Shown piece after piece: positions 44,854-50,084 of a stretch of DNA of 50,084 nt. Under the pieces are notes generated by a model. The model saw only the letters and a program-made list of their open reading frames with translations. It ran no database searches and was not told where the DNA came from. How positions within the stretch are numbered: the first letter of the stretch is position 1; every line of letters begins with the position of its first letter. The position numbers were made by a program, and so were the translations under genes. This DNA is from Nocardiopsis prasina DSM 43845 (GTDB taxonomy: Bacteria > Actinomycetota > Actinomycetes > Streptosporangiales > Streptosporangiaceae), in NCBI RefSeq assembly GCF_000341265.1, contig NZ_ANAE01000162.1, forward strand, positions 73,411 to 123,494, written 5' to 3'.

Positions 44854-47800
44854 ATGAGCCTCATTGGACTTCTCGCCGACGTCTCCCAGGACCCGGCACT
44901 GCACAGTGCGATCGAGACCGCCCGGAGCGGCCGCGATCCCCACCTCGACCTCGTCGCCCCGGCGGCACTGCGCCCCTTCATGGTGGGGGCGCTGGCCGCC
45001 GAGTCCCCCGTGGGCGCGAACCGGCCGGTGCTCGCCGTCACCGCCACCGAGCGGGAGGCCGCCGACCTGACCGACGCGCTCGGCTCGCTGCTGCCCGCGG
45101 ACTCGGTCGCGCTCTTCCCCGCCTGGGAGACCCTCCCGCACGAACGTCTCTCCCCGCGTTCGGACACCGTGGGCCAGCGCCTCGCGGTGCTGCGCCGTCT
45201 GGCGCACCCGGACCCCGCGGACCCGCTCACCACCCCGCTGCGCGTGGTGGTGGCCCCGGTCCGCAGCGTCCTCCAGCCGCTGGTCGCCGGGCTGGGCGAC
45301 CTCGAACCCGTCCGTATCCGGCCCGGTGACGAGGCCTCCCTGGAGGACGTGGTCAGCTCCCTGACCAACACCGGCTACGCCCGCGTGGACCTGGTGGAGA
45401 AGCGCGGCGACATGGCCGTGCGCGGCGGCATCCTGGACGTCTTCCCGCCCACCGAGGAGCATCCGCTCCGGTTGGAGTTCTGGGGCGACACCGTCGAGGA
45501 CATCCGTTACTTCCAGGTGGCCGACCAGCGCTCCATCACCCCCGGCGAGGCCGGGGAGGCCACCGACTCCCGCGCCGCCTCCGGCCTGTTCGCCCCGCCC
45601 TGCCGGGAGCTGCTGCTCACCGACACCGTGCGCGAGCGCGCCCGCGCCCTGGCCGCCGAACACCCCTCACTGGCCGAGGTGCTCAACAAGATCGCCGACG
45701 GCGTCTCGGTCGAGGGCATGGAGGCCTTCGCCCCCGTCCTCGCCGAACGCATGGAACCCTTCCTGGAGTACCTGCCGAAGAACGCGATGGTGCTGGGCTG
45801 CGACCCCGAGCGCATCCGGACCCGCGCCGTGGAGCTGGAGGCCACCAGCGCCGAGTTCCTGGACGCCTCCTGGATCAACGCCGCCTCCGGCGGTGAGGCC
45901 CCCATCGACCTCGGCGAGTCCGCCTACATGTCCATCTCCGAGCTGCGCTCGGCCGCGACGGGGCTGGGGCTGCCCTGGTGGGGTCTGACCCCCTTCAGCG
46001 CCGGTGAGGGCACCGGGCAGGACCCGAGCGAGGAGGACGACGCCGTCGTGGTGGGCGCGGTGCCCGCCGACTCCTACCGCGGCGACACCGAGCGCGCCCT
46101 GGCCGACGTCAAGAGCTGGCTGCACGACAACTGGAGCGTCGTGCTGGTCACCCAGGGCCACGGCCCGGCCGAACGCCTGGTGGCCATGCTCAGGGACGCG
46201 GGGCTGGGCGCCACGCTCGCCGCCGACCTGGCCGAGCCGCCCAAGGAGGCGATCGCCACGGTCACCACCGGCCTGGTCGACCACGGCTTCCTGCTGCGGT
46301 CGGTGCACACGGTGGTCCTCACCGAGACCGACCTCGTGGGGCAGAAGTCCTCCACCCGCGACATGCGCCGCATGCCCAGCCGCCGCAAGGGCACGGTCGA
46401 CCCCCTCCAGCTCAAGCCCGGCGACTACGTCGTGCACGAACAGCACGGCGTGGGCCGCTACCTGGAGATGGTCAGCCGCCAGATCCAGGGCGCCACCCGC
46501 GAGTACCTGCTCATCGAGTACGCGCCCTCCAAGCGCGGCCAGCCCGGCGACCGCCTGTTCGTGCCCACCGAGCAGCTCGGCGAGGTCACGCGGTACGTGG
46601 GCGGCGAGGCGCCGACGCTGTCCAAGATGGGCGGCGCCGAGTGGAGCAAGGCCAAGAGCCGGGCCCGCAAGGTGGTCCGCGAGATCGCCGGAGACCTCAT
46701 CCGCCTGTACTCGGCGCGGCAAGCCTCCCCCGGGCACGCGTTCGGGCCGGACACCCCGTGGCAGAACGAACTGGAGGACGCCTTCCCCTACGTGGAGACG
46801 CCCGACCAGCTGGCCGCCATCGACGAGGTCAAGAAGGACATGTCGAAGTCGGTCCCGATGGACCGGCTGATCTGCGGCGACGTGGGTTACGGCAAGACCG
46901 AGGTGGCGGTGCGCGCCGCGTTCAAGGCGGTGCAGGACGGCAAGCAGGTGGCGCTGCTGGTGCCCACCACCCTGCTGGTCCAGCAGCACCTGTCCACGTT
47001 CACCGAGCGCTACGCGTCCTTCCCCGTCAAGGTCAAGCCGATGTCGCGGTTCCAGACCGACGGCGAGGTCGAGCTGACCCGCGAGGGCCTGCGCTCCGGC
47101 GAGGTGGACGTGGTGATCGGCACGCACCGGCTCCTGTCACAGGAGACCCGCTTCAAGGACCTGGGCCTGGTCATCATCGACGAGGAACAGCGCTTCGGAG
47201 TGGAGCACAAGGAGGCCCTGAAGCGGCTGCGCACCCAGGTCGACGTACTGGCGATGTCGGCCACGCCCATCCCGCGCACCCTGGAGATGGGCCTGACGGG
47301 CATCCGCGAGATGACCACGATCCTCACCCCGCCCGAGGAGCGCCACCCGGTGCTCACCTTCGTGGGGCCCTACGAGGACAAGCAGATCACCGCGGCGATC
47401 CGGCGCGAGCTGATGCGTGAGGGACAGGTGTTCTTCGTGCACAACCGGGTGGCGTCCATCGACAAGGTGGCCGCCTCCATCAAGCGCCTGGTCCCCGAGG
47501 CCCGGGTGGCCTACGCGCACGGCCAGATGAACGAGCAGCAGCTCGAGAAGGTCATGGTCGACTTCTGGGAGAAGAACTTCGACGTGCTGGTCTCCACGAC
47601 CATCGTCGAGTCCGGCCTGGACGTGCCCAACGCCAACACGCTCATCATCGACCGCGCCGACACCTACGGGCTGTCCCAGCTGCACCAGCTGCGCGGCCGT
47701 GTGGGCCGTGGCCGCGAGCGCGCCTACGCGTACTTCCTGTACCCGCCGGAGCGCCCGCTCACCGAGACCGCCTACGAACGGCTCGCCACCGTGGCCCAGC

Positions 47801-48465
47801 ACACCGAGACCGGCGCGGGCATGTACGTGGCCATGAAGGACCTGGAGATCCGGGGCGCGGGCAACATCCTGGGCGCGGAGCAGTCCGGGACCATCGCGGG
47901 CGTGGGATTCGACCTGTACGTGCGTATGGTCGGTGAGGCCGTGGCCGAGCTCAAGGGAGACCCGGAGGCGGTCGCCGAGGTCGAGACCAAGGTGGAGCTG
48001 CCGATCAACGCGCACATCCCGCACGACTACGTGCCGGGCGAGCGGCTGCGCCTCCAGTCGTACAAGCGGATCGCCAGCGTCACCAGCGAGCAGGACATCC
48101 TCGCCGCCTACGAGGAGCTCACCGACCGCTTCGGCGCACCGCCGCAGCAGGTGGACAACCTCATGGCGGTGGCCCGGTTCCGGGTGCTGGCCAAGTCCGC
48201 CGGGCTGGCCGACGTGGTCATGCAGGGCAACCAGATCCGGTTCTCCCCGGTGGAGCTGCGCGAGTCCCAGGAACTGAGGCTGCGGCGGATGTACCCGAGG
48301 TCCATCCAGAAGGAGTCCGCGAAGACCCTCCTGGTACCGGTCCCCAAGGCGGGCGGGTTGGGCGGCAAGCCGCTGCGCGACCTCGAACTCCTCAAGTGGT
48401 GCACGGACCTCGTGAACTCGATCTTCGAGCCCGGCAAGCGCCGGGTCGCCCCGCAGGGCGACTGA
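44854..48465 (+). CDS. mfd: Transcription-repair coupling factor Mfd
   Basis: This 1203-residue ATP-dependent translocase removes RNA polymerase stalled at DNA lesions and recruits UvrA. The UvrB-like N-terminal region includes FPAWETLPHERLSPRSDTVGQRL and RGGILDVFPPTEEHPLRLEFWGD. The RNA polymerase interaction domain starts LKPGDYVVHEQHGVGRYLEM near residue 519. The helicase motifs are GDVGYGKTEVAVRAAF (near 674), DEEQRFGVEHKE (near 775), SATPIPRTLEMGL, FVHNRV and QLRGRVGRGRERAYAY. A C-terminal domain (TDRFGAPPQQVDNLM) occludes UvrA binding in the family. ATG at 44854 lacks a clear Shine-Dalgarno. A long perfect terminator follows. Confidence 0.97.
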   Translation: MSLIGLLADVSQDPALHSAIETARSGRDPHLDLVAPAALRPFMVGALAAESPVGANRPVLAVTATEREAADLTDALGSLLPADSVALFPAWETLPHERLSPRSDTVGQRLAVLRRLAHPDPADPLTTPLRVVVAPVRSVLQPLVAGLGDLEPVRIRPGDEASLEDVVSSLTNTGYARVDLVEKRGDMAVRGGILDVFPPTEEHPLRLEFWGDTVEDIRYFQVADQRSITPGEAGEATDSRAASGLFAPPCRELLLTDTVRERARALAAEHPSLAEVLNKIADGVSVEGMEAFAPVLAERMEPFLEYLPKNAMVLGCDPERIRTRAVELEATSAEFLDASWINAASGGEAPIDLGESAYMSISELRSAATGLGLPWWGLTPFSAGEGTGQDPSEEDDAVVVGAVPADSYRGDTERALADVKSWLHDNWSVVLVTQGHGPAERLVAMLRDAGLGATLAADLAEPPKEAIATVTTGLVDHGFLLRSVHTVVLTETDLVGQKSSTRDMRRMPSRRKGTVDPLQLKPGDYVVHEQHGVGRYLEMVSRQIQGATREYLLIEYAPSKRGQPGDRLFVPTEQLGEVTRYVGGEAPTLSKMGGAEWSKAKSRARKVVREIAGDLIRLYSARQASPGHAFGPDTPWQNELEDAFPYVETPDQLAAIDEVKKDMSKSVPMDRLICGDVGYGKTEVAVRAAFKAVQDGKQVALLVPTTLLVQQHLSTFTERYASFPVKVKPMSRFQTDGEVELTREGLRSGEVDVVIGTHRLLSQETRFKDLGLVIIDEEQRFGVEHKEALKRLRTQVDVLAMSATPIPRTLEMGLTGIREMTTILTPPEERHPVLTFVGPYEDKQITAAIRRELMREGQVFFVHNRVASIDKVAASIKRLVPEARVAYAHGQMNEQQLEKVMVDFWEKNFDVLVSTTIVESGLDVPNANTLIIDRADTYGLSQLHQLRGRVGRGRERAYAYFLYPPERPLTETAYERLATVAQHTETGAGMYVAMKDLEIRGAGNILGAEQSGTIAGVGFDLYVRMVGEAVAELKGDPEAVAEVETKVELPINAHIPHDYVPGERLRLQSYKRIASVTSEQDILAAYEELTDRFGAPPQQVDNLMAVARFRVLAKSAGLADVVMQGNQIRFSPVELRESQELRLRRMYPRSIQKESAKTLLVPVPKAGGLGGKPLRDLELLKWCTDLVNSIFEPGKRRVAPQGD

Positions 48466-48473
48466 CGGCCTGA

Positions 48474-48518
48474 GAGACGACGGAGGGCACGGCCGGTGGC
48501 CGTGCCCTCCGTCGTCTC
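48474..48518. terminator. Bidirectional terminator between mfd and perM
   Basis: Arms 48474-48494 and 48498-48518 pair perfectly over 21 bp with a three-base loop (GGT). It lies between two convergent genes and can serve both. Confidence 0.92.
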
Positions 48519-48550
48519 CGGGGTCGGGGGCCCGTCCCGGGCTTCCCGCC

Positions 48551-50084
48551 TCAGTCGCGCCGGTCCACCTCTTCGGGAGCGGCCTCGTAGGTGATGCCGT
48601 ACATCTCCTCCTCCGACTCCTCGTCCGCGCGGCCGCGACGCCACCAGCCGCCCTCGGCGCGCCGGTCCGCGCGGCGCTGCCCCCGCAGCTCCCGGCGGGC
48701 CTCCCTGCGTGCCTGCCGCTCCACCACGCGGTCGCGCCTGCGCGCCTGCCGCACACGCCGCAGCACCGCCCGGCGTTCGGCGATGGTCGGCTCCGGCGCC
48801 TCCTCCGCCACCTTCTCCTCGCGCTCCTCCTCGCGGGGGCGCAGCGCCGTGACGGTGGCCAGCCCCTTGCCTACCGGGACGTCCTCGGGCAGCTCCACCA
48901 CGGGCACCGCGGGTTCGGGGCTCGGCTCGACCGCGGCCTCCTCCCGCTCCGCGGCCACCTCACGGGACTGCTTGCGCGTGTACCACCAGTTGGCGATCCA
49001 GGCCGCCACCGCCGCCGCCACCCCCACCTCGAGAGCGGCCACCACTCCCACCTGCCAGGCCGAGGGGCCCATGTCGCTGAGCCGCTGCGCACCCAACGAA
49101 CCGCCCGCCACCCCGGACAGGGCGGCGAACAGCAGCCCCGTCGTCACGCCGCACACGAACCCCCACAGCGGCGCCGCCTCGCTGACCACGTCCGGCGCGC
49201 TGCGCTGGGTCAGCACCCCGCCGATCGCCCCCGCCAGGAACGGCACCGCCAGAGCGCCCAGGGACAGCACCGGGGCGGCGCCGTTGGAGGGCAGCGCCGC
49301 GAGCATCGGCAGTGCCGGAACAGCGCCCACCGACACCTCCGTCGGCGCGACCACCGTGGACGCACCCATCGCGAACCCGGGGCCGAGCGCGTAACAGACC
49401 GCGAACACCACCGCGTTGGGCAGGTACGCCAACTGCACGATCAGCAGGAGCGAACCGCCGACCACCCCCGGGCCCAGCGACCGCGTGATCTCGACCGCCT
49501 CCGGCAGGTTCATCCCCAACGCCACCAGGAACAGCACCAGCCCCCCGACCAGCAGGGTTCCCGTGGCCGCGAGCATGCCCACCAGCAGCGACCTCGACCG
49601 CGCGGGCATGAGGTCGAGAAGGTCGCGCGCGGCCACGCCCTTGTCCCGCATGAGCTGGCGCAGCACCCCCAGCCCGCCCGCGATGAACGCGATCACGAAC
49701 CCCATGAGGAGGGCGCGCGGCATGCTGGGCACGGCCTCGTCGGTGCGGGCCAGGAGCGCGAGCGTGCCCGCGATCGCCGCGTAGGGACCGGCGATGGCCA
49801 GCGCCGCACGGTGCACGTGCCGCAGCCGCTCGATCACGCAGCAGCCCGCCAACCATCGGCCGAACCGGTACAGCAGCATCCCCGGCAGCAGGACCAGACC
49901 CATCGGCAACAGGCTGATCTGCCCCTCCGCGATGGAGAAGGACACGTGGTGGCCGACCAGCCAGGCCAGCACGGCGCCCCGCAGCAGGTCCACGATGTCC
50001 TCACCGAAGGTGTCGTGGGGAGCGGCCACCCACCCGGCCATGGTGAGCGTGACGATCACCGCCAGGCCGATACCGGCGGCCGGA
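48551..50084 (-). CDS. perM: PerM/DUF6350-like membrane protein, 5' end outside window
   Basis: The frame is open to the window edge (residues PAAGIGLA precede the first in-window GTG), so the N-terminus is missing. About 510 residues are seen. Eight or more hydrophobic segments are followed by a cytoplasmic tail of about 150 residues that is first acidic, then extremely Arg/Glu-rich ([31 protein letters not shown]) and ends acidic. The layout matches actinobacterial cell division protein PerM/DUF6350; in M. tuberculosis PerM (Rv0955) is required for division under acid stress through FtsB stability, as I recall. Notably an FtsB-like gene is also in this window. Family call is from pattern; I cannot run a search. 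Confidence 0.8.
   Translation of the reverse strand, partial: PAAGIGLAVIVTLTMAGWVAAPHDTFGEDIVDLLRGAVLAWLVGHHVSFSIAEGQISLLPMGLVLLPGMLLYRFGRWLAGCCVIERLRHVHRAALAIAGPYAAIAGTLALLARTDEAVPSMPRALLMGFVIAFIAGGLGVLRQLMRDKGVAARDLLDLMPARSRSLLVGMLAATGTLLVGGLVLFLVALGMNLPEAVEITRSLGPGVVGGSLLLIVQLAYLPNAVVFAVCYALGPGFAMGASTVVAPTEVSVGAVPALPMLAALPSNGAAPVLSLGALAVPFLAGAIGGVLTQRSAPDVVSEAAPLWGFVCGVTTGLLFAALSGVAGGSLGAQRLSDMGPSAWQVGVVAALEVGVAAAVAAWIANWWYTRKQSREVAAEREEAAVEPSPEPAVPVVELPEDVPVGKGLATVTALRPREEEREEKVAEEAPEPTIAERRAVLRRVRQARRRDRVVERQARREARRELRGQRRADRRAEGGWWRRGRADEESEEEMYGITYEAAPEEVDRRD

Noticed and set aside
44454..45371. Extended N-terminus of the APS kinase protein
   Set aside because: It runs antisense into mfd and has no family sequence; a ribosome binding site at 44453-44460 supports the shorter start.

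Overview
The window is high-GC actinobacterial chromosome. The gene content points to Actinomycetes: mycothiol S-conjugate amidase (mca), PerM, the two-PIN/PhoH type protein, a short-chain Z-prenyl synthase, DUF501 and DUF4307 proteins, a PruC-like PucR regulator, and Rex-type operators. A Nocardiopsis-like or other Streptosporangiales genome is my best guess from overall protein flavour, but no marker in the window proves the genus. No plasmid, prophage, insertion sequence or CRISPR array was seen. Most genes are housekeeping, and many follow the M. tuberculosis order I know from memory (Rv1074c-Rv1086 and Rv1020-Rv1026), with accessory insertions between them.

Layout. 1-774: C-terminal end of a membrane protein. 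1038-5851: PhoH2, prenyl synthase, an ECF sigma factor and a divergent membrane Ser/Thr kinase. 5940-9816: DUF255 thioredoxin-like protein, an ornithine cyclodeaminase-family enzyme and its GntR-type regulator. 9900-12295: small membrane protein, mca, DUF4307 protein, greA. 12426-19940: an accessory block with a secreted SH3-like protein, a FIST-domain protein, an AAA ATPase/VWA pair, two tandem UTRA GntR regulators and a small membrane protein. 20046-26321: sulfur amino acid genes (metB, cbs) with an acyltransferase, an SGNH hydrolase and a thiolase. 26528-32629: DUF4287 protein, Bax-inhibitor-like protein, proline catabolism (proline dehydrogenase, pruA) and the divergent PucR regulator. 32640-33180: repeat-rich DNA with no convincing gene. 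33185-33258: an unusual tRNA gene. 33389-38591: ndh with two Rex-like operators, ppx, DUF501, FtsB/DivIC-like protein, eno. 38895-41699: a SEDS (FtsW/RodA) protein and an AtoE-type transporter. 42106-48465: mazG, a fused sulfurylase-like/APS kinase protein, mfd. 48551-50084: PerM-like protein, running off the window.

How it fits together. metB and cbs lie near each other and connect cysteine, cystathionine and homocysteine; the APS kinase fusion belongs to sulfate activation. pruA and proline dehydrogenase convert proline to glutamate under the divergent PucR protein. ndh feeds electrons to menaquinone and appears to be controlled by NADH/NAD+ through Rex. The eno-FtsB-DUF501-ppx genes are tightly packed. 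The most notable signals are the Rex operators at ndh, a class-I tRNA-like gene with an apparent UAA anticodon and C at position 33, the two-layer tandem repeat next to it, the ECF sigma/kinase pair, the degenerate sulfurylase fused to APS kinase, and palindromes in several promoters. I did not find a clear new defence or mobile system.
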